Below are positions 22,610 to 33,357 of a stretch of DNA of 64,000 nucleotides, one piece after another. A program made the position numbers and the translations under genes. The stretch is taken from assembly GCA_037074705.1 (NCBI GenBank), contig CM073596.1:59176001-59240000 (forward strand), in the 5' to 3' direction. The number at the start of each line of letters is the position of its first letter. The first letter of the stretch is position 1. The stretch is from Zhengitettix transpicula (taxonomy: Eukaryota > Arthropoda > Insecta > Orthoptera > Tetrigidae). The notes beneath the pieces are model-generated. The model worked only from the letters and a program-made list of their open reading frames with translations. It was not told where the DNA came from and ran no database searches.

Positions 22610-23345
22610 AATAGGGGACTGAACATAAATTTACAAGGAGACAAAATACATGTGTTTAGGAAAAGATGTAAGAGACATAACACTCGTGAAACAGGAAAAA
22701 TAAAATGTGGATTTTTTAAAATACTTGGGGGGGTCAATAATTACAAATGTAGGAGAAACATGTGAATATAGAGATACACAAACTAAAAATTGCAATGGCA
22801 AAGAATGCTACCAAGATTTTACACGGAATAAAAATATAACAAAGGAAATAAAAATCAAAATTTATAAGAGCATAATAATAATACAGAACATTCTCTATGT
22901 TACGGAAGTGAAACTTGCCCCCTGACAGAATTACAAAAGGACAAAAAATTAGAACAGTAGAATTCGATTATCTGAGGAGAAGTCTAGGGGGAAAAAACAG
23001 AAAACAAGACAGGATAAAATTAGAAATAAGCTCCTTTGGAAAGAAATGAACGTAACCACGTCTGTTGTTAAAAAGAGGATTGAAAATCAAACCCCTTAAA
23101 TTGTGTATGGTCACGTACAGAGAATGGAAAAATGGAAGATGGCCAAAAGAAATATACCAATGGTCATCACCTCCTGGAAAAAAAAATAAACAGGGGCAGA
23201 CCCAGATTAAAGTGGGAAAAACCCATGTGAAAACCATAATGGAGGATAGGAATTTTTGAAGAGGGAGATTGGAACGACAGACAGAAGAGGGCAAACCTAT
23301 AGAAGGGGGGAAAAAAGCCGAAGAAGAAGAAGAAAATATACGAAG
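22610..23345 (+). pseudogene. LINE reverse-transcriptase C-terminal fossil
   Basis: Frameshifted pieces read in order as the distal part of a non-LTR reverse transcriptase. They are GLNINLQ, KYMCLGKDVRDITLVKQEK, FLKYLGGSIITN (the conserved F-K-Y-L-G motif), NITKEIKIKIYKSII, a decayed VLYVTE-type segment, then RMEKWKM and a PPGK-type linker with GRPRLKWEK-like remnants and RNFEEGDWNDRQK. These match the tail of RTE/jockey-like LINE ORF2 proteins. Several stops and frameshifts make it dead, and the endonuclease and palm-catalytic parts are absent (5'-truncated). A short DNA element at 23395 sits at its 3' side. Confidence 0.7.
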
Positions 23346-23394
23346 CTCGAAAACAACACTTACGAAAACACTACATCATCCTATATATATATAT

Positions 23395-23569
23395 ATTGTA
23401 ATAAACAAATGGTTGATAATTTAGTTTATTTAATTTTTGAAGAATTCGAGCCCCCACGTTGGGCGCCATTTATGTATTAAAGCCACAAGTTGATAATAAA
23501 TTTTATTTTATGTTTTAAAATTTGTTTATTACTTCATTTAAATAAAGGATTCCATTTGATTATTACAAT
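23395..23569. mobile_element. MITE with ATTGTAATAA ends, 175 bp
   Basis: The first bases ATTGTAATAAACAAATGG match the inverse of the last bases at one mismatch. The left flank is a TA microsatellite. The interior shares GGCGCCATTTATGTA with the arms of the 34954-36380 element, so this is a short family member. Confidence 0.65.
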
Positions 23570-23775
23570 ATATAGTTTTCGATTAAAAAAAATGCCGGTC
23601 AGGATCGACCCTGATTTAAGTCCCGTCGTCCTAGATACTGCTGACTCACAGCTTTAAGAGGACCCTGAGGTCAATAGGTTACGTCCTCCGCGGGGGGCGG
23701 GGGGGGGGGCGGAATCCCGCAGCACCTTCTCCTCTCATCAGATGTTACGTTATCTCTTATGGTAACGAACAATAG

Positions 23776-23987
23776 GCCCTGAGGTTGTTATGAAGATATC
23801 TGACCCTCTGATTATTAAGCCTTATGGAACTCTAGGACATTTGGACGATTGGAGCGGAAAGTACTACCATGGCAGCGGCGTAACAACTCCGGAGGACGCC
23901 CCTCGATGGACACTAAACAAAATGCTTGGTGGCGAAGACGTCGAATATACAGATACAACTAGTATTACCTCATTGGTTCCTGGTTGA
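23776..23987 (+). CDS. Putative 3' coding exon, unknown protein
   Basis: An acceptor-like AATAG ends at 23775 after a C/T-leaning stretch. An open frame then runs 2 bases plus 69 sense codons to TGA at 23985-23987. The peptide contains EVVMKISDPLIIKPYGTLG, HLDDWSGKYYHGSG, EDAPRWTLNKMLGGEDVEY and ends SITSLVPG. Composition and lack of repeats favour real coding. It enters in phase 1, which fits the donor of 14302-14436, giving RYG-PEVV at the joint. A weak alternative donor (G|GTTGAG at 23983) would make it internal and symmetric. I do not recognise the family. Confidence 0.5.
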
Positions 23988-23989
23988 GT

Positions 23990-25925
23990 GTGGAGGAAGT
24001 GAATTTCACCCCCCTCCCTCCTCCCCCCTCCCTCCGAGAGCAGGAAACAAGACATCAGAAGTAACAGTAAAGCATTCCTAGACGAGATTAATCAGGTTGG
24101 AAATATCTCGACCAGACCGGGGAGGAATCGCGATTTTTTTTCCATCCTGAGTCTATGGATTCAGTTTCATGGCCTTGAGTGCTGCTGATCTTTGAATGAA
24201 AGGATTTTCTCTCTCTCTCTCTCTCTCTCTCTCTTCCTCTTCCTCTTCTTGAATAGTCAGTGAGAGGACTGATGTGTCTGGAGGATACTAAAACGGTTTG
24301 CGGATCTGTTGGTACTAGCCGGAAGGAGGTCAAAGACCAGAAAGAGTTTCTCATTACATTTACGACGGTTGGTCTCAAGTAAATGCACATGTGTGTGTGT
24401 GTGTGTGCTGTTGGATGGAGTGGCGTGGCACCGAGTGTACTTTATGCTTGGCCCGACGGTTTTATGTTCCTGAGAGTAATGACAGAACCACATGTTGACA
24501 TCCGAAGGTCTGCACGTTGCAGTGCGAGGACCCTTCACCCTTATAAATGATCAAATCTTCTTCTTATTTCTCCTCCACCTCTGACTTAATATTCAATGTA
24601 GACATTTTCTTTTCTAGTCTTTGAATCCTTTCCACTTAATCCTGTATTCCGACCGTCTGATTTTTTAGAACCTTACTTCTGTTATCCTACTTGGGAAAGC
24701 TAAAGATGTTGCTATCTTTCCCCGCTAATGATCCGGTCTTGGTTTCCCCCCCCTTTTTGTTCTTCGTGTAGCTCTCAGGAATTTAATCTAATATTAAGTG
24801 TCGCAGTATTGTCAGTACCCATTTATTCCCCCCCCCCCCTTTTTTTTTAAATTATTCTGAGGGGGATTGCACTCGTATTACCAACTTTGGAATCAGATAA
24901 GTATGCTGGATGTTGTCCAAAATATGTCGAACCTCATTTCAAGACCGCCTCTCTGTACGAGCTTTGAATGGCGGAGGCTGAACACACGTGACTCCGGAAC
25001 AGCCGCTTATCTCCTCAAAAAGCCTCACTCACTCTACAATTAAGTTAGAAATAAATTTTTCATGGAGTGCGTAATTTTTAATCCAATCAAAATGCTGCAA
25101 TGCTGTATGGTTCTGTCTATCTCTCCTTATTATCCTTTTTCGTGCTCGTATGGGACAAATATTTTAATTTCAATGCGACGAATGTCGGTCACGTTAAGTC
25201 AAAATGAAATTCTCTTTCGACTATCCTCCGTGACTTTCTGCTTCTTTTCGCCTTTGTAACGTCTCTCTCTCTGTCTCTCCCTCTCTCTCTACCTGACGAT
25301 GCTTTACGGCGACTCGTGGGATATCTACCCTACTTTTAGTACGATCCTCGTGTCCCGTTGATTGTCTTTTCCCTGCAGCTGTCTGTAGGAGAAGCAGATA
25401 CGGGAACCGCTTAATGGCCTCTACTCGGGGGAACGTTAATTATTACGGCGTGCAGATTCCGCAGCCAGATTAAATAAAACGCAGACGTGGCTCTGTTGGT
25501 TATTGCTTTTCTAATAGCTGCTGCTTTATGTGTCGGCGCCTGGGGAAGTCGTAGGATTTCTCACACACACGGACACGCGCGGAAACACTTGGTCGAATAT
25601 CAGTGGGCTCTCAAAATGAAACGTTGCTGATAATTTGAATAAATGTTCCCGAGTACCGCGAGGTCGCCGTCGCTGCTATACAAAGCAAGAGCGTGCGTTC
25701 AAAGACTCGTTACGTTGCCATGACGACGGAGAACGACGCTCAAATACCCTTTCCTCCTCCTATCTGTTCAGAGCTGATGGAAATATCAGGGATGCGAGAT
25801 AAGGGAGTAATGACCACCATATGAGCATTAGCTTCTGGGTTTAACATGATCGACGTGCTTTTGTTCCCAGCTTCCACCGATATTTAATGTCGGCATGCTT
25901 AACCACCATTATTATGCACGGCCAT
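23990..25925. other. Gene-free stretch
   Basis: CT repeat at 24209-24234, GT repeat near 24391-24408, C and T runs near 24830-24848, and CT near 25261-25290. Around 25440-25920 composition is balanced and repeat-free, with GTTGCCATGACGAC (RFX-like) near 25714; this could be a conserved non-coding element. Confidence 0.4.
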
Positions 25926-25949
25926 AGTTTTCTTTAATAAAGAACAAAG

Positions 25950-26940
25950 TCTGCATTGGTTTAAAACTAACAGTAAAAAAAACCAGACAACTTTAGGTGA
26001 TAAAAGGTTACTTCAGCCCTTGTTGCTTTCGTCAGGTGTTGAAAATAGTAACAGCTTCCTGAACGACACAGTGAGATGTGCACAAAACCAAATTAGTTTA
26101 AAATTAGAGTAGTCTAAAAACGGACAACGTTAGGTGAGAAAAACTTTCTGCAACGCTTGTTGCTTTAGTCAGGTGTTGAAAATAGTGATAAGAACTTCCC
26201 GAACGACACAGTGAGATGTGCAGAAAAGCAAATTAGTTTAAAATTAACAGTAAAAAAAACAGACAACTTTAGGTGATAAAAGGTTACTTCAGCCCTTGTT
26301 GCTTTCGTCAGGTCTTGAAAATAGTAACAGCTTCCTGAACGACACAGTGAGATGTGCACAAAACCAAATTAGTTTAAAATTAGTAGTCTAAAAACGTACA
26401 ACGTTAGTTGAGAAAAACTTTCTGCAACGCTTGTTGCTTTAGTCAGGTGTTGAAAATAGTGATAAGAGCTTCCTGAACGACTCTATGAGATGTGCACGAA
26501 AGCAAATTAGTTTAAAATTAACAGTAAAAAACGAACAGACAACTTTAGGTGATAAAAGGTTCCTGCAACCCTTGTTGCTTTCATCAGGTGCTGAAAATTG
26601 TAATAAGAGCTTCCTGAACAACACAATGAGATGTGCACGAAAGCAAATTAGTTTAAAATTAACAGTAAAAAACGAACAGACAACTTTAGGTGAGAAAAGG
26701 TTTCTTCAACCCTTGTTGCTTTCGTCAGGTGTTGAAAATAGTAAATAAGAGCTTCCTGAACGACTCTATGAGATGTGCACGAAAGCAAATTAGTTTAAAA
26801 TTAACAGTAAAAAAACGAACAGACAACTTTAGGTGATAAAAGGTTCCTGCAACCCTTGTTGCTTTCGTCAGGTGTTGAAAATAATAATAAGAGCTTCCCC
26901 AACGACACGCGAACAATGCGACGTACACCAAAGCAAAGAT
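25950..26940 (-). repeat. Tandem array, about 139-bp unit x7, hammerhead-like core
   Basis: GTCAGG/ATCAGG marks at 26031, 26168, 26307, 26442, 26582, 26724 and 26867 give periods of 135-143. Read on the minus strand each unit has CTGACGAAAGCAAC, then AAGGGTTGC and AGGAACC, with a GCAAC/GUUGC stem. The remainder (TTTAAACTAATTTGCTTTCG in reverse) separates cores. The array ends in GACGTACACCAAAGCAAAGA, also found at the end of the 28.9 kb array. Confidence 0.85.
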
Positions 26941-26949
26941 ATTAAATAT

Positions 26950-28200
26950 TTTTAGTGCCGTACTGTAAAAAAAAAACTTTATATATATGAGAGAATGCAT
27001 TTTAATCAATTGTTTTTTCCGGTCCTCGCGTAATGAATGGTTCGTGGAAAGATAAATCTGTTAACGAGTTACGTGTTAACTGTATATAAAAGTAGGGATT
27101 GTAAACCAATAACTGAAATTACGTTGTGATCAGTCAGTTATTGTTTTTTTAACGTTTCACACAAACTTGCGAGGGAGTGAGAGGAAGCGGAAAATTTTCG
27201 GGCATGGGGGGGAGGGGGGGGAATTGTCTGACGTCACTTGATATAAGGAGATCGCACTTGAAGGTGAGCGTGGTGGCTGTTGCAGGTAGACGACGGGGCA
27301 TTGACCGCCAGCGCCGCCGCTCCCCTTGTCATGTACAGTGTGGGTGCAGTTGCCTTTGTCTACCGACGTAGTATTTAACCGGCGTGGTAATTTCTGCACA
27401 TTCCCGTAACGAAGCTTTTGTCCCGGTAGAGTTTTTGACCGGAGGGACTTCCCCTGCCTCGATTTATGGCTCGCATTTACATGGAAGGTTCTCTTTGGGC
27501 TCGAGGACGAGCCGGGAGAGGCGAAAAAAAAATCCTCTCCCGCTGCCTATTTCTTCTTCCTACTGTGGAATATTGCACAACTTTTTTTTCTTTTTTTCTT
27601 CCGAGGGGCAGATTTACCACAACGGCCTCCACCATCCGTCTGAATTATGTGTTCGGGACTTGAAAAAATTCTCCTCCCGCGCGCGCGGGCGCGTCCGTTA
27701 ATCGATTCACTTAGCAAACAGACTCCCATAAACTACTCTCGTGATAGCGGAAGAAATGGTGGGGAATTACCATACATACTATGGCACTGGCCGCACCTCC
27801 AACGTCAAATTAAATACCATTACAACTGAAAAATAACTTTAAAAGACTCCACGATGAGAACCGTGTATCTCACTTAAAAATTTCCAAGAGGGTTGCTGAC
27901 GTTGCGCCTTTCAGGATGCAACACGCAACACAAGCTTGGTTCAAGTCATTTATCAGGTGTGAAGCAAGTAACGCATCCGTTATCTATTTATCACACGCCC
28001 CCCCCCCTTGTTCTTAATTTAAATACATACATAACAAACAACCTGAAAAACGATAATTTTAATCCTTAAAACAAAAAAAAGCGACTTGAGGGTTTCCAGG
28101 ATCTCAGGATCAATTCTTACGTCGGGAATAATTTGGTTTTCCACATTGAATAAAATATTAAAATATGTGCATTACATACAAATAAAACAAATTGATAATG
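26950..28200. other. Gene-free stretch
   Basis: A TGACGTCA site near 27229, with GATATAAGG downstream and AAG|GTGAGC near 27264, is weakly first-exon-like but has no supporting frame. G-rich and GC-rich runs are near 27205 and 27679. Otherwise nothing is seen. Confidence 0.4.
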
Positions 28201-28204
28201 AATT

Positions 28205-28460
28205 AGCAAAAAAAAAAATACCACGCCACGTTCCTGTAAACCCCTTCTTGTTGCTTGAGTCAGGTGACGAAAAATCGCAAGAACGACAAGCCGCACAAAC
28301 CAGGCGACCAACTCAAAAGAAGGAAAAACCCCTTTTGAGTTCGTCACTTGTTTTTTTGTGCCGTTTGTGTATGTCGTTTTCACAGCTCTTACGATTTTTC
28401 GTCACCTGACGAAAGCAACAAGGGGTTTGTAGAAACGTCGTGTGGTATTTTTCTTGTCCA
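28205..28460. mobile_element. Fold-back element with CTGACGAAAGCAACAAGG arms
   Basis: ATACCACGCCACGTTCCTGT, then AAACCCC, at the left is mirrored by GGGGTTTGTAGAAACGTCGT, then GTGGTAT, at the right. GACGAAAAATCG/CGATTTTTCGTC and GTTTGTG are inverse around the centre, so almost the whole segment pairs with itself. Both arms carry the hammerhead-like core. Confidence 0.75.
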
Positions 28461-28859
28461 TTTAATCCATTTGAAAAAAAAATAATAAATACAAATACAG
28501 ACAAAATAAGTGATCATATATATATATATATATTATATTTATTTCACTTATGTTTGTGTGTATTTATTTATCTTTCTTATTATTAATAATTTTCATGCAG
28601 ACGTAATTTTTTTTATTCCACTTAAAAAATATTGAAGCCAAGTAATTGTTGTCTTTTAAAGGCGAGTGTAACTGTAAATAATTTTGATACTATTTGTTTA
28701 TTTTTTAAAATAAAAAATTGCTTCTATTGTAACTAAAATACGCCAGAAAAAGGTTCATTATTATAATGGAAGTGAAAACATATTATCTTTTGAATTATGT
28801 AAATTATCGTTGAGAACGTCATCATATCCTTGATTAAATGTTGTCAAGTGAAATAATTA

Positions 28860-29440
28860 CAGGTCAAAAAGTAAAAAAAAAAGAAGAAACAGACAACGTT
28901 AGGTGATAAACGGTTTTCGCAACCCTTGTTGCTTTCGTCAGGTGTTGAAAATTGTATTAAGAGCTTCCTGAACGACTCAATGAGATGTTCGCGAAAGCAA
29001 ATTTGTTTAAAATTAACAGTAAAAAAAACACACAACTTAAGTGATAGAAGGTTCCTGCAACCCTTGTTGCTTTCATCAGGTGCTGAAAATAGTAAGAGCT
29101 TCCTGAACGACACACAGTGAGATGTTGCACGAAAGCAACAAATTAGTTTAAAATTAACAGTAAAAAAACACACACAACTTAAGTGATAGAAGGTTCCTGC
29201 AACCCTTGTTGCATTCATCTGGTGCTGAAAATAGTAAGAGCTTCCTGAACGACACAGTGACTTGTGCACGAAAGCAACAAATTAGTTTAAAATTAACAGT
29301 AAAAAAGGAACAGGCAGTAAAAAAACAACAGACCACTTTTGGTGATAAAAAGTTTACTTCAACCCTTGTTGCTTTCGTCAGGTGTTGAAAATAGTATTAA
29401 GAGCTTCCATGAACTTCACGCGCCTATACGACGTACACAA
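28860..29440 (-). repeat. Second tandem array of the 139-bp family, 4 units
   Basis: Core marks lie at 28937, 29075, 29216 and 29377. Units match the array at 25950-26940, and both arrays share the same end sequence (GACGTACAC.AAAG.GCAAAGATATTAAA). They may be two copies of one mobile unit with different repeat counts. Confidence 0.85.
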
Positions 29441-29464
29441 AAGAGCAAAGATATTAAAATCATT

Positions 29465-30230
29465 TTAGTGTGTTGTTAACACTTGATGTTCCGGTAAGAA
29501 GTGTTTGATTATTATAAAATAAAATAAAAGCTGCGGGTGTGAAACAGTATTATCACCACTAATCTTGGCTTGTCTGTCGTTAGCGTGTTGATTGAATTTT
29601 ATTAAGGATCTAGTATTTAGAGGAACTACTTTCAGGACCTTATTTTTATCGGGTTTTACCTTTGCTACAGAAGTAATGTATGAGATGTTGTTATCGCTAA
29701 AAGAATTAGCAGCCGACATGAGATCCAGAGATGGCCGTCTCAAGGGAAGGAGAGGGAGAGAGAGAGAGAGAGAGGATGATAAGGGTGTACAGCATTTCTT
29801 TTTTACGACGCCGTCGATGGCGATTTATGAACTCCTGGCCACTTTACAAATGGCCGATCGGCGAAGATGCGTCGTGCGTTATTCGCCCTCGTGACAGCTT
29901 TATTATGATCTCAGGAACGAATCGCGAAGTTTTATTTATGGGGGCTAGTAGTAGGGTGGCGGCCGCTCTTTCTGTTGAATTCCTCGGAAGCACACAGCCA
30001 CACACACTCCTCACTTGTAGCTTCCAATACCTCTAAATCCGTACGTGTAATATATTAAAAAATTAATACGAAAACAACTTTTCTTTACAAGCTCTAAATA
30101 TAGAAACTATAAAATTAAATATACAGTTGTGCTCGTTTCGAAAATTAAATTAACCATTAGCGAGACATCCTCAGAACTGAAATTAACTTCTAAGTAATTT
30201 TAAACGTCATGATTCATACATATCCGTAAA
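29465..30230. other. Gene-free stretch
   Basis: GA-rich near 29748-29775; otherwise unremarkable. Around 30130-30170 a weak minus-strand CTGAGGATGTC...CGAAACGAGC resembles the hammerhead-like core. Confidence 0.4.
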
Positions 30231-30233
30231 CAC

Positions 30234-30417
30234 TATAGACTGCGCCACGAAAATGTAATACCAAGGACCACAGATTCTTCCCCGACTGTGACATTGTGTC
30301 CAAAAACAGACACTATGCGTCTACGGGTAGTTTAGAGGAATTAGTTTTCTGGCAACACCACTAAAAAAATATGGGGAGGGAGAGGATTGATATTACATTT
30401 CCGTGGCGCCGACTATA
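30234..30417. mobile_element. MITE, 184 bp, 30-bp terminal inverted repeats
   Basis: TATAGACTGCGCCACGAAAA at the left is matched in inverse at 30388-30417 (CCGTGGCGCCGACTATA) with few mismatches over 30 bases. The ends are TATA, consistent with a TA target site as in Tc1/mariner-type elements. No coding sequence. Confidence 0.7.
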
Positions 30418-30932
30418 GTCGTAGAAAAGGAACGTGCGGAAACGGTTTATTGACTGTGGCCGACCCTTTGAATTTCGTTCCAATGAGCAGGAAAAGACAG
30501 TAGTAGTAGACATGTGAGATAAGAACCTTGGAGACACCACACCCTTTCATCTCACCGCATTCCTACACAGAATTATCTTTCTTTTTTTTTCTTATCAAAC
30601 TTCTTATCAGCTACTTATCAAAGCTAATTTAATGGTCTGCAAGTTCTTATCAAATACTTGGGTGCGGTCAAATTTATCAGTATATATATGTATATATGCA
30701 ACATTATCTGCGCAAGTACCCGAAAACGATTGTTTATCAGACGGACTTTAAAGGTGTGTTTCCAGAGCATTAAGAGAAGATTATAGATACTTGAATAATA
30801 TATTTTTTTTAAATCAAAAATATATTTTTAAAGACCTTTAACAAACAATAAATATTTTTATAGTCGGAAAAGAATTATTAATCATAGAACAGCAACGTTC
30901 CTGTGCATATTTTTTTTATTCCAGTCAGACAA

Positions 30933-30972
30933 GCCGAGGAGCGTACAAAGGTGTACCGAAACGTTGTCGTCT
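30933..30972 (+). repeat. Single hammerhead-like core
   Basis: GAGGAGCGTACAAAGGTGTA, then CCGAAACGTTGTCGTC. GUAC/GUAC pairing is possible before GAAACG. It stands alone. Confidence 0.45.
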
Positions 30973-31069
30973 GATGATTAATATATTTTTTGGGGGGTGG
31001 GGAGGGGGCGAATTATAAAAATGTTAATGGTCATTAAATATAAATATGAAATTAAATGCGTTTCTTCTT

Positions 31070-31450
31070 CTTCTTCTTCTTCTATCGATCCAGGATTAGG
31101 CCTGTTCCGGTCTCACCACCTCTTCCACGGTCTTCCCACATTCCTTCTTCCGATTGGGTTATATTCCATTATTTTGTTTGGGAATCCCTTTGTTACGGCA
31201 TGTTCTTTCCATTTACCGTCTCTGTTCTTGATTGTGTGCCTCGTTCATCTCTTATTTCTCTTTCTTCTCTAGTGCACATCCTTTAACTGATCCTAGAAAC
31301 TTCATCTCTGATGTTTCTAGTTGTCTTTACTTCTAAGCGTCCAGGTTTCCGCCCCCGTGTAGTAAAGTGAGAACTGCCATAACTTTATAAAATTTTTATT
31401 TCCGGTTCCTTTCCTTGTTTTTTCCCTTCAGGCTTCTTCTTATTCTGCCC
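31070..31450 (-). pseudogene. LINE reverse-transcriptase tail fossil
   Basis: Translated on the minus strand across frameshifts it gives a Y-G-S-type segment followed by LRSKDN-like sequence, a DEVSRIS stretch, then NRDGKWKEHAVTKGF, NKIMEYNPIGRRNVGRPW and KRW...RPNPGSI. The YNPxGRRxVGRPxKRW block is a hallmark of the C-terminus of many arthropod LINE ORF2 proteins. The fragment is 5'-truncated and has stops. Confidence 0.65.
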
Positions 31451-31669
31451 CCCACACACATATATATGTTGAAAAAACAATGTTAATTTTCTCTGTATAT
31501 CTCTTTAGCTTGTTCATGCAGAGGGGAATTTCTTCTGTTGGCAAGCCTGATTATACTGCACCCCCCCCCCCCTCCTCCAAATTTCCACCATTTTTACTGG
31601 ACTATTGTAGTTTCACCAGCGAATCGCAAAAGTGTGTTGAGATATTAGTCGTTTGCAGTGGACGGGATG

Positions 31670-31686
31670 TCTCTCTCTCTCTCTCT

Positions 31687-31731
<45 letters not shown>
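31670..31731. repeat. (CT)n microsatellite, about 62 bp
   Basis: CT repeat with one CTT interruption. Confidence 0.97.
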
Positions 31732-31738
<7 letters not shown>

Positions 31739-32028
31739 CCGCTAATGTGTGTGTGTTTCTTTGGCCACGGCGTCAAAGAAAAGGCGCCATCCACTCACGT
31801 TCCACGTCAGCGAGGTGATGGAGCGATCCTTCACTCGACCCTGCAGTTAACCACCGTCGCAAAAAAAATTATTATTTTCCCCCTTATAGGGCGAAAAATA
31901 CCAACCGGAGCTGTATTCATACTTAAGGAGTCACCATCGCCAACATATATCGGCTTTTTTTATCTTTGTTTTAATTTCTTTGACAAAACTTTTATCATAA
32001 GATTATTTGTTGGTTAAATACGGTTACA

Positions 32029-32029
<1 letters not shown>

Positions 32030-32064
<35 letters not shown>
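32030..32064. repeat. (TA)n microsatellite
   Basis: Pure alternating AT. Confidence 0.97.
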
Positions 32065-32068
<4 letters not shown>

Positions 32069-32303
32069 TTATGTACTTAATGTTAAATGTGAATAACAAC
32101 GGAGCACATGGATAAGTCGCGGCTGCTTTACCAGTCCTATTGTTAGTTGCGCTTGTTGTTGATGTATCGCGTTCAGAGACGAAGGTGATCTAATGTGCTA
32201 GTGATAAGCATTTACATTCACCGTACGCTTTGCGACTTTAATGTAATATTTATAAGTAGCGCGCTATTTGAATCAGAACAATGGATCTGTCCGGCCACGG
32301 GGA

Positions 32304-32317
32304 GGAAGTGACGTCAC
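32304..32317 (+). promoter_or_regulatory. ETS/CRE composite site
   Basis: GGAAGTGACGTCAC joins an ETS-type GGAAGT to a perfect CRE, a pairing typical of housekeeping promoters. A TATTTATAAG sequence lies about 50-60 bases upstream. No exon could be attached. Confidence 0.3.
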
Positions 32318-32354
32318 CGTATTTCTCTGAAACGAATTCCACGGGATGCGGGGT

Positions 32355-32355
32355 A

Positions 32356-32386
<31 letters not shown>
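32355..32386. repeat. (GT)n microsatellite
   Basis: Uninterrupted GT. Confidence 0.97.
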
Positions 32387-32501
32387 AATGGAACGTGCAA
32401 CTGTGCACACAACACATCTTTCACAATTTTAAGAGGTCCAGAAAATAAAGAGGACTAAAGACCATTTATTTATTAATAATATTAACAATGACGACTTTAT
32501 T

Positions 32502-33021
32502 TTTGGGTGTAGACAGGCTATGTATAAGGTAATACACATAGTGGCAACTCCCCTCTTATAGCATAGGAAAGGGATTTGAAAGGGGGGATGCGGAAGGGTG
32601 GAGGAAGGTAACCAAGGGGTTAACTAGGGCCCCCGGGCTATACTTTAAGGATCCTACCCGGCATTAGCCTAAAAGTAATGCAGGACAAACCCTATAAACA
32701 CCTGCATCAGGTAGGTCGGGCATTTGGTACTTGTCCCACGCCCTTCGCTGGATGGCGGGATAGAGGGGTTTGCTGTGGGGTCGCAGCTTACCCCTCGTCC
32801 TACCTTGGCCAGTTTAGGAGGCAGCTGGCCGACTATTCCAATAGGAATAGCGGACAACTCTTACCGTATGCCCCAAGGTCTGCGAACCCCGGAAACATAC
32901 ACCTCTTAAAACAGGGCCGAGGTGCCTCGGCATATGTGGGAACCTTAGTTCAAAAAACCCAGAGAGTTGTGAAGGCATCCCCCCAAAGGTAGCCCCCGCC
33001 AGAGCTCTCTGGGAGGGTTCA
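32502..33021 (-). mobile_element. SINE-like element, copy 4 (inverted partner)
   Basis: Minus-oriented near-complete copy whose 5' end (CCCAGAGAG...GCCAGAGCTCTCTGGGAGG in plus) runs into the hairpin at 33022-33045. Confidence 0.75.
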
Positions 33022-33045
33022 CCTGCGAGAGAATCCTCTCGCAGG
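33022..33045. repeat. Perfect 10-bp hairpin at the junction of two SINE-like copies
   Basis: CCTGCGAGAG, loop AATC, then CTCTCGCAGG. A related hairpin occurs at the 5' ends of the copies at 45262 (CTGCGAGGGTT...TCTCGCAGG) and 47427, so it is likely the true 5' terminus of the family. Confidence 0.8.
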
Positions 33046-33357
33046 CTTCTGCCTCCTAAACTGGTCGAGGCACGGAGAAGGGAATGCTGCGTCCCCACAG
33101 CAAACTCCCGCTATCGGAAGGGCGTGGGACAAGTACCCAATGCCCGACCTACCCGATGCAGGTTTTCCTAGGGTTTTCCCTGCATTTCTTTAGGCGAATG
33201 CCGGGTAGGATCCTTAAAATATAGCCCGGGGGCCCTGGTAACCCTTGGCTACCTTCATCTACCCTTCCGCATCCCCCCTTTCAAATCCCTTCCTATGCTA
33301 TTAAAGGGGAGTTACCCAATGTGGATCACCCTCATGTAGCCTGTTGCCCTAAAAAAA
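33046..33357 (+). mobile_element. SINE-like element, copy 5, 5'-shortened
   Basis: Plus-oriented from CTGCCTCCTAAACTGGTCGA to CTGTTGCCCT plus an A run. It stands head-to-head with copy 4. Confidence 0.75.

Larger units (their letters stand above)
31456..32500. other. Gene-free stretch with long microsatellites
   Basis: CT repeat 31670-31731, TA repeat 32030-32064 and GT repeat 32355-32386 lie here. Between the TA and GT repeats is a promoter-like segment (see 32304). Confidence 0.5.

Noticed and set aside
25950..26940. Regularly spaced repeats considered as a CRISPR array
   Set aside because: Units are 135-143 bp and repeat in full with no unique spacers, and the context is eukaryotic.
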